DNA of 48,814 nt from NCBI GenBank assembly GCA_023954035.1, contig JAMLIT010000029.1, positions 1 through 48,814 on the forward strand. Direction: 5' to 3'. This document shows, piece by piece, positions 19,423 to 29,098 of this stretch. Under the pieces are notes generated by a model that saw nothing but the letters and a program-made list of their open reading frames with translations, was not told the origin of the DNA and made no database searches. The stretch is from Burkholderiaceae bacterium. Its GTDB lineage: Bacteria; Pseudomonadota; Gammaproteobacteria; Burkholderiales; Burkholderiaceae_C. The translations under genes and the position numbers were made by a program. How positions within the stretch are numbered: the first letter of the stretch is position 1; every line of letters begins with the position of its first letter.

Positions 19423-20364
19423 ATGAACCTCCACCAATTTCGCTTTGTTCAGGAAGCTGCGCGCCGCAACCTGAACCTGACCGAGGCGGCCAAGGCGCTG
19501 CACACCTCGCAGCCCGGCGTGTCCAAGGCCATCATCGAACTCGAAGGCGAATTGGGCGTGGACATTTTTGCCCGCCACGGCAAGCGGCTCAAACGCATCA
19601 CCGAGCCAGGCCAACATGTGCTCAAGAGCATCGAGCTGATCATGCGCGAGGTCGGCAACTTGAAACGCATTGGCGAGCAGTACAGTGCCCAGGACACCGG
19701 CACCTTCAGCATCGCCACCACGCACACCCAGGCGCGCTATGTGCTGCCGCCTGCCGTGGCCAAGCTGCGCGACGCCTATCCCAAGGTCAACATCAGTCTG
19801 CACCAGGCCACCCCCGACCAGGTGGCCCGCATGCTGATCGACGAAGTGGCCGAGATCGGCGTCGCCACCGAGTCGCTGGCCGACTATCCGGACCTGGTCA
19901 CCCTGCCCTGCTACGAGTGGCAGCATGTGCTGGTGATGCCGCAAGGCCACCCCTTGGCGCAAAAGGAGCGCATCGGCCTGGAGGACATTGCCCACGAACC
20001 CCTGATCACCTACCACCCCTCCTTCACTGGACGCACCAAGATCGACCAGGCCTTTGCCGCGCGGCGCCTGCAGCCGCGCATCGCGCTCGAAGCCATTGAT
20101 TCGGACGTCATCAAAACCTATGTGCGCCTGGGCCTCGGCCTGGGCATCGTCGCCGAAATGGCAATGCGCGACGACCCGCTGGGCGACCTGGTGGTGCGCC
20201 CCATCGGGCATCTCATCGGGCAAAGCGTGGCGCGCGTGGCTTTCAAGCGGGGGGCCTATTTGCGCCACTTCGTCTACCGTTTTGCCGAACTGCTCAGCGA
20301 CCGCCTCAGCCGCGAGCTGGTCATGCGCGCCATGACCGGCCAGGTGAACGACTACGAGCTTTGA
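19423..20364 (+). CDS. cysB: CysB family LysR-type transcriptional regulator
   Basis: A 313-residue regulator. Residues 1-60 are the LysR helix-turn-helix (MNLHQFRFVQEA, then LTEAAKALHTSQPGVSKAI); the rest is the effector domain, with ATTHTQARYVLPPAV and ESLADYPDLVTLPCYEW, typical of CysB/Cbl, which sense N-acetylserine or sulfate. It should activate genes of sulfate uptake and cysteine synthesis. Its stop overlaps an in-frame TTG of the next gene. Confidence 0.9.
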   Translation: MNLHQFRFVQEAARRNLNLTEAAKALHTSQPGVSKAIIELEGELGVDIFARHGKRLKRITEPGQHVLKSIELIMREVGNLKRIGEQYSAQDTGTFSIATTHTQARYVLPPAVAKLRDAYPKVNISLHQATPDQVARMLIDEVAEIGVATESLADYPDLVTLPCYEWQHVLVMPQGHPLAQKERIGLEDIAHEPLITYHPSFTGRTKIDQAFAARRLQPRIALEAIDSDVIKTYVRLGLGLGIVAEMAMRDDPLGDLVVRPIGHLIGQSVARVAFKRGAYLRHFVYRFAELLSDRLSRELVMRAMTGQVNDYEL

Positions 20365-20378
20365 ATCCGCCCCTCGCC

Positions 20379-21554
20379 ATGGACACCGCCACCGCACCCC
20401 ATACCCCCGCCCTTGCCAGCCGCCTGCCGCAAGTGGGCACGACCATCTTCACCGTCATGTCGGCGCTGGCAGCCGAGCACGGCGCCGTCAACCTGGGCCA
20501 GGGGTTTCCGGATTTCGACTGCGACCCGCGCTTGCTGGACGCAGTGAACGCCGCCATGCGCGCCGGCCACAACCAGTACCCACCCATGCCGGGTGTGCCC
20601 GTGCTGCGAAACGCCGTTGCTACGAAAATAGAAGCGCTCCACGCTCGCAGGTATTGCCCTGGGGCCGAAATAACCATCACAGCCGGTGCGACCCAGGCAA
20701 TATTTACCGCGCTGCTGGCCATCGTGCACCCCGGCGACGAGGTGATCGTGCTCGACCCCTGCTACGACAGCTACGTGCCCAATATCGCATTGGCAGGCGG
20801 CGTGGCGGTACGCGTGCCGCTGACGCCAGGGAGCTTTCGCCCGGACTTCGACAAGATCAGCGCGGCCATCACGCAGCGCACCCGCGCCATCGTCATCAAC
20901 AGTCCACACAACCCGAGCGCCACGGTGTGGAGCGCGCAGGAGATGCGCCAACTCGACGACCTGCTTGCGCCCACCGACATCTTGCTCATCAGCGACGAGG
21001 TGTACGAACACATGGTTTTCGACGGCGCCGAGCACCAAAGCGCAGCGCGCTTTCCAGGCCTGGCTGCGCGGGCGTTCATCGTCTCGAGCTTTGGCAAGAC
21101 CTTTCACGTCACCGGCTGGAAGGTCGGCACCGTTGCCGCGCCCGCCGCCTTGACCGCCGAGTTCCGCAAGGTGCACCAGTTCAACGTGTTCACCGTGAAC
21201 ACGCCCATGCAGGTCGGCCTGGCCGACTACCTGCAAGAGCCGGCGCCGTACCTGCAACTGCCAGCGTTCTACCAGGCCAAGCGGGATCTGTTCCGGCGCG
21301 GCTTGGAGGGTTCCCGCCTGCGGCTGCTGCCCGGCAGCGGCGCAGGCAGCTATTTCCAGTGCGTGGATTTCTCAGCCGTGAGCGACTTGAACGAATCCGA
21401 TTTCTGCCAGTGGCTCACGCGCGAAATCGGTGTCGCGGCAATCCCGCTTTCGGCGTTCTATGGCGATGGATTCGACCAGCGCGTGGTGCGGTTTTGCTAT
21501 GCCAAGCGGGACGAAACCTTGCGCGCAGGGATCGAAAAACTCCGTCGCATCTAG
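20379..21554 (+). CDS. PLP-dependent aminotransferase, methionine aminotransferase-like
   Basis: A 391-residue fold-type I class I/II aminotransferase. The PLP lysine is Lys240 in SSFGKTFHVTGWKVG; NLGQGFPDFDCDP near residue 40, NSPHNPS (175-180) and SDEVYEH complete the family pattern. It most resembles the YbdL/MtnE-type methionine aminotransferases (2-oxo-acid transamination), fitting the nearby sulfur regulator CysB, but substrate cannot be fixed by sequence. I prefer ATG 20379 to the TTG at 20361 that overlaps the cysB stop. Its TAG stop abuts the palindromic element at 21555. Confidence 0.9.
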   Translation: MDTATAPHTPALASRLPQVGTTIFTVMSALAAEHGAVNLGQGFPDFDCDPRLLDAVNAAMRAGHNQYPPMPGVPVLRNAVATKIEALHARRYCPGAEITITAGATQAIFTALLAIVHPGDEVIVLDPCYDSYVPNIALAGGVAVRVPLTPGSFRPDFDKISAAITQRTRAIVINSPHNPSATVWSAQEMRQLDDLLAPTDILLISDEVYEHMVFDGAEHQSAARFPGLAARAFIVSSFGKTFHVTGWKVGTVAAPAALTAEFRKVHQFNVFTVNTPMQVGLADYLQEPAPYLQLPAFYQAKRDLFRRGLEGSRLRLLPGSGAGSYFQCVDFSAVSDLNESDFCQWLTREIGVAAIPLSAFYGDGFDQRVVRFCYAKRDETLRAGIEKLRRI

Positions 21555-21733
21555 GAGGCTGTCGGACTTGGAGCGTCGAAAGCGAAAACCGAAGGTTTCA
21601 CCAAAATCGGCCCCAGCGAGGACAGTTTTTGCCGGATTTGCAGCCTCATAGCCCCGCTATGGGGCAAAAAGACGGTGAGAAATGGACCGCTGCGGTCGAT
21701 TTGCAGCCGACGATTTCCAAGTCCGACAGCCTC
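21555..21733. repeat. 179-bp MITE-like element with perfect 18-bp terminal inverted repeats
   Basis: The ends are GAGGCTGTCGGACTTGGA (21555-21572) and its exact reverse complement (21716-21733). Including flanks, CTA on the left and TAG on the right extend the symmetry with one mismatch. Inside are two direct copies of GATTTGCAGCC (21635 and 21698) and a small hairpin GCCCC/GGGGC (21651-21665). There is no open frame of a transposase. It lies between converging genes, so it might also fold as a terminator. Non-autonomous transposable element is the best reading. Confidence 0.7.
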
Positions 21734-21766
21734 ATAGGGCCTACTTCAGTGGCAGGACGCGTCCAG

Positions 21767-22744
21767 CTACAACTGCTCAGCACGCAGTTGCTCGGCGCTC
21801 TTTGCCGAGAGCAGGCCGGGCGGTACGTCAAACACGGTCTTGGCCCCAAACTGGCCCATTTGCTGCAGTCGGTGCACGGCACGGGCGTAGGCGACCAGCA
21901 CGCTGGCCGTGAATTCCGGGTTGCTCTCGAGCTTCAGACCGTATTCGATCACCTGGGTATGCGCGCCTGACGTGTTGCCGCTGCGAATGACAAATCCGCC
22001 GTGCGGCATGGCGCTGTGGTTTTGCCGCAGTTCTTCTGCAGTGATGAAGTTCACCGCAGTGTCGTATTCGTCAAAGTAATGCGGCATGGTCACGATCGCT
22101 TGGCGCACGGCCTGCGCATCGGCGCCAGCGTCGAGCACCACGAAGCACTCGCGCGTGTGTTTTTCGCGTGTGGCGAGGCTGGGACGCGCGCCGCTGCGCA
22201 CCTTGTCTACCGCTTGCGGCACCGGCAAGGTGTATTGCACGCCGGCAGCCACCCCAGGCACCCGGCGAATCGCATCCGAATGTCCCTGGCTCAAGCCTCG
22301 GCCCCAGAACGTGTAGGTAGCGCCATCCGGCAGCAATGCCTCGCCCATGACCCGGTTGACGGAAAACATGCCTGGGTCCCAGCCAGCCGAAATCAGCGCC
22401 GTCTTGCGATGGGCGAGCGCCGGGGCATTCACGGCAGCAAAGTATTCCGGGATGCGCGCATGCGTGTCGAAGCTGTCCACCGTATTGAACAGGGCCGCAA
22501 GCTGGGGGCCTTGCTCTGGCAGGTCCTCTTTCGAGCCGCCGCACAAGATCAGCACATCGATGCGATCTGTGTGCCCCACAAGCGTCTCCATGGCATGAAT
22601 GGCCGTGCCAGCGTGCAACGGCTGGATTTGCTCTGGCGCTCTGCGGCTGTAGATGCCGACGAGTTGCATGTCAGGGTTCTTGGCGATAGCGGCTTCAACA
22701 CCGCGGCCCAGGTTGCCATGGCCAGCAATGGCGACTCGAATCAT
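21767..22744 (-). CDS. ddh: meso-Diaminopimelate D-dehydrogenase
   Basis: A 325-residue NADPH enzyme that makes meso-diaminopimelate from tetrahydrodipicolinate in one step, bypassing the succinylase route to lysine and peptidoglycan. The Rossmann loop AGHGNLGRG is at residues 7-15; TALISAGWDPGMFSVNR, WGRGLSQGHSDAIRR and HGGFVIRSGNTS are diagnostic for Ddh. The start at 22744 leaves GGGA at proper spacing; an ATG two codons earlier is too close. This pathway is found in a limited set of bacteria, so its presence beside a mobile-like element is of interest. Confidence 0.9.
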   Translation of the reverse strand: MIRVAIAGHGNLGRGVEAAIAKNPDMQLVGIYSRRAPEQIQPLHAGTAIHAMETLVGHTDRIDVLILCGGSKEDLPEQGPQLAALFNTVDSFDTHARIPEYFAAVNAPALAHRKTALISAGWDPGMFSVNRVMGEALLPDGATYTFWGRGLSQGHSDAIRRVPGVAAGVQYTLPVPQAVDKVRSGARPSLATREKHTRECFVVLDAGADAQAVRQAIVTMPHYFDEYDTAVNFITAEELRQNHSAMPHGGFVIRSGNTSGAHTQVIEYGLKLESNPEFTASVLVAYARAVHRLQQMGQFGAKTVFDVPPGLLSAKSAEQLRAEQL

Positions 22745-22822
22745 TTGCATTTTCCCGGTTCTCCCTGGATCAATGGTTGTGAACCCACTCATGCGGGCGG
22801 GACTTGAGATAGCGGTGTCAGA

Positions 22823-24064
<1,242 letters not shown>

Positions 24065-24088
24065 AGGCAGCAAAAGGGAGCAACGCGC

Positions 24089-25576
24089 TCAGAGCAGCAC
24101 GATGTCGTACTGCTCCTGGCCCATGGCGGCCTCGGTCTGCAGCGAAATGGGTTTACCGATGAAGTCCGACAGACCGGCCAGGTGGGCGCTTTCTTCGTCA
24201 AGGAACAGCTCCACCACCGCAGCCGATGCAATGACCCGGAACTCGCGCGGGTTGAACTGGCGGGCTTCACGCAGGATCTCGCGCAGGATGTCGTAGCAGA
24301 CGCTGCGCGCGGTTTTTACAATGCCCTTGCCCTGGCAGCTGGCGCAGGGCTCGCACAGCATGTGGGCCAGCGATTCGCGCGTGCGCTTGCGCGTCATCTC
24401 CACCAGGCCCAGATGCGAAAACCCTCCGGCCATGGTTTTGACGCGGTCCCGGGCCAGGTGCTTGCGGAACTCGGCGAGCACCGCACTCTGGTGCTCTTCG
24501 CGCAGCATGTCGATGAAGTCCACGATGACGATGCCGCCCAGGTTGCGCAGGCGCAGCTGGCGGGCTATCGAGCCGGCGGCCTCCAGATTGGTCTTGAAAA
24601 TCGTGTCGTCGAAATTGCGCGCGCCCACGTAGCCGCCCGTGTTGACGTCCACCGTGGTCAGCGCCTCGGTCTGGTCAATGATCAGGTACCCGCCCGATTT
24701 GAGGTCCACACGCCGTCCCAGCGCACGGGCGATTTCCTCGTCGATGGAATACAGGTCGAAGATCGGCCGCTCGCCCTTGTAGTGCTGCAGCTTGCCCGCC
24801 GCCGCCGGCATGAATTCCAGCCCGAAGGCGCGCAGCCGCTGGAACTGCTCCAGCGAATCGATGCGAATGCTTTGCGTGTGCTCGCCCACCAGGTCGCGCA
24901 GCACGCGCTGCAGCAGATCCAGATCCTGATGCAAAAGCGAGAGCGGCGGCTGGCGCAGCGCGGCGTCCTTGATGCGCGCCCAGGTCTTGCGCAGATAAGC
25001 GATATCGTCGGCCAGCTCGGCGTCGGTGGCGTCTTCGCCATTGGTGCGCAGGATGAAGCCGCCCCCACCGCCCGAAGCCTTGTCACCCACCAAGGCCTGC
25101 AGCCGCGCGCGCAGGGCTTCGCGCTCGCCCAAAGGGATCTTTTGAGAGACGCCCACATGCTCGTCCTGCGGCAGAAAGACGAGCAAACGCCCGGCCACGC
25201 TGATTTGCGTGGACAGCCGCGCACCCTTGCTGCCGATCGGGTCCTTGATGACTTGCACCGTCAGCGCCTGGCCCTCGAAGACCTTTTTTTCGATCGGCAC
25301 CTGCGGCTCGCTTCTGCGCGCCAAGACGCCCGCATCGCCCTCCGGGTGACGCTGCCAGACGTCGGCTACGTGCAAAAACGCCGCTCGCTCCAGGCCAATG
25401 TCGATAAAGGCCGACTGCATGCCTGGCAAGACGCGCGCCACCTTGCCCAGATACACGTTGCCTACCAGGCCGCGCTCGAGCGTGCGCTCGACATGCAACT
25501 CCTGCACCGCGCCATGCTCGACCACGGCGACGCGGGTTTCCTGGGGTGACCAGTTGATCAGGATGTCTTGTTGCAT
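24089..25576 (-). CDS. rng: Ribonuclease G
   Basis: A 495-residue endoribonuclease of the RNase E/G family, which trims the 5' end of 16S rRNA and degrades mRNA. The S1 domain lies at about residues 38-130 (GNVYLGKVARVLPGMQSAFID). The Mg2+ ligands are Asp310 (TEALTTVDVNTG) and Asp353 (GGIVIVDFIDM), and the zinc-link cysteines are Cys411 and Cys414. The scaffold tail of RNase E is absent, which favours Rng. A run of Gly residues near 169-173 marks a loop. Confidence 0.95.
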   Translation of the reverse strand: MQQDILINWSPQETRVAVVEHGAVQELHVERTLERGLVGNVYLGKVARVLPGMQSAFIDIGLERAAFLHVADVWQRHPEGDAGVLARRSEPQVPIEKKVFEGQALTVQVIKDPIGSKGARLSTQISVAGRLLVFLPQDEHVGVSQKIPLGEREALRARLQALVGDKASGGGGGFILRTNGEDATDAELADDIAYLRKTWARIKDAALRQPPLSLLHQDLDLLQRVLRDLVGEHTQSIRIDSLEQFQRLRAFGLEFMPAAAGKLQHYKGERPIFDLYSIDEEIARALGRRVDLKSGGYLIIDQTEALTTVDVNTGGYVGARNFDDTIFKTNLEAAGSIARQLRLRNLGGIVIVDFIDMLREEHQSAVLAEFRKHLARDRVKTMAGGFSHLGLVEMTRKRTRESLAHMLCEPCASCQGKGIVKTARSVCYDILREILREARQFNPREFRVIASAAVVELFLDEESAHLAGLSDFIGKPISLQTEAAMGQEQYDIVLL

Positions 25577-25591
25577 AGGGGCGAGAAGGAT

Positions 25592-26206
25592 TTAGACTGC
25601 GAACCCGGCGGCGCGCAGCAATTGTGCGGTCTCGAAGAGGGGCAGACCCATGATGCCCGAATAACTGCCGCGAATCAGCGAGATGAACGCCCCCGCCCTC
25701 CCCTGAATGGCGTAGGCCCCGGCCTTGCCCAGCGGCTCGCCGGTGGCCACATAGGCTGCGATCTGATCGGGCGTCAGAGCGGCAAACTGCACGCTGGACA
25801 CCGACAACGCCACCAGCCGCCTGGCGCCCACCTGCAGCGCCACGGCCGTCAGCACGCGGTGGCTGTGGCCAGCCAACTCGCTCAGCATGTGCGCTGCATC
25901 CACCGCGTCTTCGGGCTTGCCATAGATACGCCGGCCCAGCGCCACGGTGGTGTCCGAGCACAGGATGGGCGCGGCAGGCAGGCCCCGGCGGGCATGGCGC
26001 TGCACCGCTGCATCGAGCTTGAGGCCGGTGACGCGTTCCACATAGGCTTTGGGCGCCTCGCCGGGCAGCAGCTGCTCGATGGCTTCGGCGTCCTCAAAGC
26101 TGTCGCCCTCGGCGTTGGGCAGCAGCAAGGCATGGCGCACGCCCAACTGATCCAGCAGCTGGCTACGGCGCGGACTTTGCGAGGCAAGGTAGAGAAAGTC
26201 TGGCAT
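25592..26206 (-). CDS. maf: Maf-like nucleoside triphosphate pyrophosphatase
   Basis: A 204-residue protein of the Maf/HAM1 superfamily that hydrolyses non-canonical or canonical NTPs to NMP. The signature [14 protein letters not shown] is at the N-terminus; [18 protein letters not shown] and [26 protein letters not shown] are the other family blocks. It sits 15 bp upstream of rng in transcription order, forming the usual rsfS-rlmH-maf-rng run. The exact substrate class (dTTP/UTP or m7GTP) is not certain. Confidence 0.94.
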   Translation of the reverse strand: MPDFLYLASQSPRRSQLLDQLGVRHALLLPNAEGDSFEDAEAIEQLLPGEAPKAYVERVTGLKLDAAVQRHARRGLPAAPILCSDTTVALGRRIYGKPEDAVDAAHMLSELAGHSHRVLTAVALQVGARRLVALSVSSVQFAALTPDQIAAYVATGEPLGKAGAYAIQGRAGAFISLIRGSYSGIMGLPLFETAQLLRAAGFAV

Positions 26207-26230
26207 GAAAATTTAAGGTCAAACTGCCCG

Positions 26231-26262
26231 CCAGCGCTTATTCCACAAGCGCTGGAAGCTAT
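26231..26262. repeat. Dispersed palindromic repeat, copy 2
   Basis: Perfect 9-bp stem CCAGCGCTT (26231-26239) and AAGCGCTGG (26247-26255) with a 7-base loop, then AAGCTAT. It lies between maf and rlmH, and is the clearest copy of the family also seen at 11718, 27757 and 42513. Confidence 0.7.
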
Positions 26263-26316
26263 TGAAAGAATAGTATTTTGCACCGCCCTGCAACGGTATG
26301 CAGCGGCGCGCCCACC

Positions 26317-26784
26317 CTATTCCCGATGGTAGGGGTGGCCGGCGTTGACCGACCAGGCGCGGTAGAGCTGCTCGATCAGCAGCACGCGCACCATGGCGTG
26401 CGGCAGCGTCAGGTCCGACAGGCGAATGCGCTCGTGCGCGGCCTGGCGAAACGCAGGTTCGAGCCCGTCGGGCCCGCCAATGACCAGCGCCACGTCGTCG
26501 CCGCTCAGTTGCCAGCGCGTCAGCCGCTCGGCCAGGGCCTTGGTGGTGAGGCTGATGCCGCGCTCATCGAGCACCACCACGCGCGTGCCTTTGGGGATGG
26601 CTGCCGTGACGCGCTCGCGTTCGGCGGCGTAGAGCGTGTCCAGCGTTTTCGACCCACGCGGCTCGGTCTTGACCGCCTTGAGTTCGACCTTGATCTCAGG
26701 CGGAAAGCGCTTGGCGTAGTCGTCGTAGGCGGTCTGCGCCCAATCGGGCACGCGCTGACCCACGGCCACGATCAGCAGGCGCAT
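26317..26784 (-). CDS. rlmH: 23S rRNA pseudouridine-1915 N3-methyltransferase RlmH
   Basis: A 155-residue SPOUT methyltransferase acting on helix 69 of 23S rRNA in the assembled 70S ribosome. The N-terminus [13 protein letters not shown], the SAM-binding knot [16 protein letters not shown] and the highly conserved tail [18 protein letters not shown] with AGHPYHRE are all present, and the length is standard. It is 16 bp downstream of rsfS, matching the common rsfS-rlmH pair. Confidence 0.96.
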   Translation of the reverse strand: MRLLIVAVGQRVPDWAQTAYDDYAKRFPPEIKVELKAVKTEPRGSKTLDTLYAAERERVTAAIPKGTRVVVLDERGISLTTKALAERLTRWQLSGDDVALVIGGPDGLEPAFRQAAHERIRLSDLTLPHAMVRVLLIEQLYRAWSVNAGHPYHRE

Positions 26785-26800
26785 GGGCTACGCAACGGGG

Positions 26801-27640
26801 TCAAGCCTTGCGGCCGGGGGCTTTGCGGGCGGGAGACTTGCCGGTCGCCGACTTCGCCGCAGGCGCCGCCTTGGCGGACGCAGCGCCGCGCTTGAGCGCA
26901 GCCGACTTTTTCGCCGGTGCGGCTGCGCTGCGCGGCTTGACGACCACGGTTTTCACCGCCGTCGGTTTTGCAACGGGCGATTTCGCAGCAGGCGATTTCG
27001 CAGCGGTTTTGGCCGTCGCCTTGGCAGCGGGCTTCGCGGCCGATTTCACCGCCGGCTTTACAGCAGCCTTTGGCGCTGCCTTTGTAGCTGCCTTGCGCGC
27101 TGGCGCGGGGCTGGCAGGCGCTGCCGCAGCGCTCTTGCGTGCCGGGGCTTTCTTTGCCGAAACTTTTGCCGGAGAACCGCCTTGGGCTTCTGCCGCCTTG
27201 GCCGCGCGGCGGGCGGCCGTCTTCACGGGCACTTTGGCTTCTGGCGCCACGGGCTTGGCCGCGCCCAGCTTGAGTCGCACGGGCATCTCGCCCCACAACT
27301 CTTCCAACCGGTAATACTGGCGAATACCGGGCTGCATGATGTGCGCCACGGCGGCGCCGCAATCCACGATGATCCATTCGCCGTTGTCCTCGCCCTCGGT
27401 GCGCGGCTTGGGAAAACCGGCATCCTTTACCGCATCGCGCACGCTGGCGGCCAGCGCCTTGGTCTGGCGGTTGGACGTGCCAGAGGCCACGATGACACGC
27501 TCGAACAGCGGAGAGAGGTGCTCGGTGTTGAACACCTGAATGTCCTGCGCCTTTACGTCTTCCAGGCCATCGACAATGGCACGTTGGAGCTTGGCGACGT
27601 CTTTCTTGGCAGCGGATTCCGAAGTTTTGGCAGTGGTCAT
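26801..27640 (-). CDS. rsfS: Ribosome silencing factor RsfS with a long basic C-terminal tail
   Basis: The first 115 or so residues are a normal RsfS/Iojap domain (LQRAIVDGLEDVKAQDI, VIVASGTSNRQTKALA, EDNGEWIIVDCG, VVAHIMQPGIR-like segment and YYRLEELWG), which binds ribosomal protein uL14 and blocks subunit joining in slow growth. The following 160 residues are Lys/Ala/Pro repeats (KAAPKAAVKPAVKSAAKP type) resembling a histone H1 tail. Standard RsfS is only 105-130 residues, so the 279-residue length is unusual. The ATG at 27640 begins the conserved domain; a longer frame to 27688 has no support. Confidence 0.93.
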   Translation of the reverse strand: MTTAKTSESAAKKDVAKLQRAIVDGLEDVKAQDIQVFNTEHLSPLFERVIVASGTSNRQTKALAASVRDAVKDAGFPKPRTEGEDNGEWIIVDCGAAVAHIMQPGIRQYYRLEELWGEMPVRLKLGAAKPVAPEAKVPVKTAARRAAKAAEAQGGSPAKVSAKKAPARKSAAAAPASPAPARKAATKAAPKAAVKPAVKSAAKPAAKATAKTAAKSPAAKSPVAKPTAVKTVVVKPRSAAAPAKKSAALKRGAASAKAAPAAKSATGKSPARKAPGRKA

Positions 27641-27756
27641 CGAAGGTTGGATTGGATTGGCAGAGTGAAAGCAATATAGCGTGACCACGCCCGCGCGGCC
27701 AGCACGGATGCCAACGCGAGCGCAGGTTCAAGCAAGAATTAAAGCAGCATTACCCG

Positions 27757-27790
27757 TCAGCGCTTGCTGCGTATGCACTTGAAGCTACTG
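27757..27790. repeat. Dispersed palindromic repeat, copy 3 (degenerate)
   Basis: TCAGCGCTTGCTG followed after a few bases by CACTTGAAGCTACTG. It keeps the AGCGCTT and AAGCTA blocks seen at 26231 but the stem is imperfect. It forms part of the untranslated leader of rsfS if the nearby promoter is used. Confidence 0.45.
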
Positions 27791-27792
27791 AA

Positions 27793-27801
27793 ATTATAGC
27801 A
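27793..27801 (-). promoter_or_regulatory. Extended -10 promoter element for rsfS-rlmH-maf-rng
   Basis: Read leftwards, the sequence is TGCTATAAT, a perfect -10 hexamer with the TG extension. It lies about 150 bp before rsfS, in the right orientation. A -35 match at normal spacing is poor, as often with extended -10 promoters. It would serve the four-gene run now that nadD no longer lies upstream. Confidence 0.5.
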
Positions 27802-28237
27802 CACCACCGCAACGGGCCGTAGGCAGTCTGAAGTTCAATGCAACAAAGCAATACACTGACTCAGGCTAAACAATTGTCACAGTCAAATGTCTGCGCCGCA
27901 ATGGATTTGCGCCAGGCCGGCGTCATCCTGGGACGGGCTTTTGCCCGTGTGGTTCGGCAACAAAGCCGCGACCAGAGCCACAAGCGCGAGGTACGTCGGA
28001 ATAAGGACACCATGGCAAATTGGGCTCCCTTATCGGCCAGACACTTAAATCAATCAGAAACGTTCAGTCGGCAGCAATATAACGATCATAAATAATGAAG
28101 CCACTTCATAGGCTTTGCCATAGTCTATTCAACAACTAATAAGTTGCGTTCTCATCTCACTCCTGACCGACTTTCGGATCATTCTATGAGTACAATTGAC
28201 CAAACGCCCTTCCCGCTGCCCACTGTTGCCCACGTTC

Positions 28238-29098
28238 ATGTTTAATGCCCTTCAGCGTGTCGTTGGCACGACCAAAAAGAACACCTTGCCCAGAGCAACA
28301 CCCCTGTTCCTAGTATTTAGCATCTGGCGGAACCGCCATCTCATAGTCAACCTGACAAAACGCGAGGTAGTTGGTCGATACCGAGGTTCGGCCATGGGTT
28401 TGCTGTGGTCAATGCTCAACCCAGTGCTAATGTTGGCTGTCTATACATTTGTGTTCAGTGTCGTGTTCCAGTCCCGATGGCCAGGAGGCAGTAACTCCAA
28501 GGTAGAATTCGCACTTATTTTATTTTCTGGTCTAATTGTATATACGCTTTTTAGCGAGTGCTTTACGCGCTCCCCCGATTTGATTACAAGTAACGTGAAT
28601 TATGTAAAACGGGTCGTCTTCCCGATCGAGGTGCTTCCAGTAGTTGTTCTAGGGACTGCGTTGTTTCATACCGCCATCAGTTTATTTGTATGGCTTTGTT
28701 TCTACTTTGCTTTCATTGGAATTCCGAGTCTGAGCACGCTATTGGTTCCCGTTGCGTTAATCCCTCTTATGCTTATGACTCTAGGTGTATCATGGATCAT
28801 AGCGTCCCTAGGAGTCTATCTCCGGGACATTGCCCAAGTGGTGGCAATAGTCAATATGATACTGATGTTTTTATCGCCTATTTTTTATCCCATTAGTGCC
28901 CTGCCAGAAAAGTATAGATTTCTTGTATTGGCCAATCCATTGGCGTTTACAATCGAACAAATACGAAATGTCTTGATCTGGGGACAGAGCATATCTTGGG
29001 TCAGCTGGGCTCTTCAACTCATCACTGGATTGCTGGTCACTTCAGTTGGTTTTTATTGGTTTCAAAAAACCAGAAGAGGTTTTTCTGATGTCCTCTAA
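28238..29098 (+). CDS. ABC transporter permease for polysaccharide export (Wzm-like)
   Basis: A 286-residue ABC-2 type membrane protein with six hydrophobic segments, starting at about residue 55 (LLWSMLNPVLMLAVYTFVFS). The early amphipathic KREVVGRYRGSAMGLLW and the late LSPIFYPISALPEKYRFL with NPLAFTIEQIRNVLIWG are typical of Wzm/TagG/KpsM exporters, which move lipid-linked polysaccharide across the inner membrane. The start is not certain: ATG 28238 lacks a good ribosome site. The gene overlaps the ATPase gene by 11 bp. Confidence 0.9.
   Translation: MFNALQRVVGTTKKNTLPRATPLFLVFSIWRNRHLIVNLTKREVVGRYRGSAMGLLWSMLNPVLMLAVYTFVFSVVFQSRWPGGSNSKVEFALILFSGLIVYTLFSECFTRSPDLITSNVNYVKRVVFPIEVLPVVVLGTALFHTAISLFVWLCFYFAFIGIPSLSTLLVPVALIPLMLMTLGVSWIIASLGVYLRDIAQVVAIVNMILMFLSPIFYPISALPEKYRFLVLANPLAFTIEQIRNVLIWGQSISWVSWALQLITGLLVTSVGFYWFQKTRRGFSDVL

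Larger units (their letters stand above)
27641..28237. other. Left border of the polysaccharide island
   Basis: A 597-bp stretch without a gene I can support. The rsfS-side part is GC-rich and carries the rsfS promoter (27793-27801) and a repeat copy (27757). Beyond about 28070 the DNA turns AT-rich like the island. A perfect hairpin ACGGGC-TTTT-GCCCGT lies at 27933-27948. An 85-codon frame (27838-28095) has no start context or recognisable sequence. nadD, expected next to rsfS in Burkholderiales, is not here. Confidence 0.6.

Noticed and set aside
20619-20674. A further copy of the dispersed repeat inside the aminotransferase gene
   Set aside because: The likeness is weak and the encoded segment matches the family in length and sequence, so it is ordinary coding DNA.
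27838-28095. An 85-codon + frame in the island's left border
   Set aside because: No ribosome site, no recognisable sequence, mixed composition; probably chance.
28186-28245. A 19-codon frame (ATG at 28186) overlapping the start of the Wzm gene, considered as a leader peptide
   Set aside because: No ribosome site and no attenuator-like structure seen.
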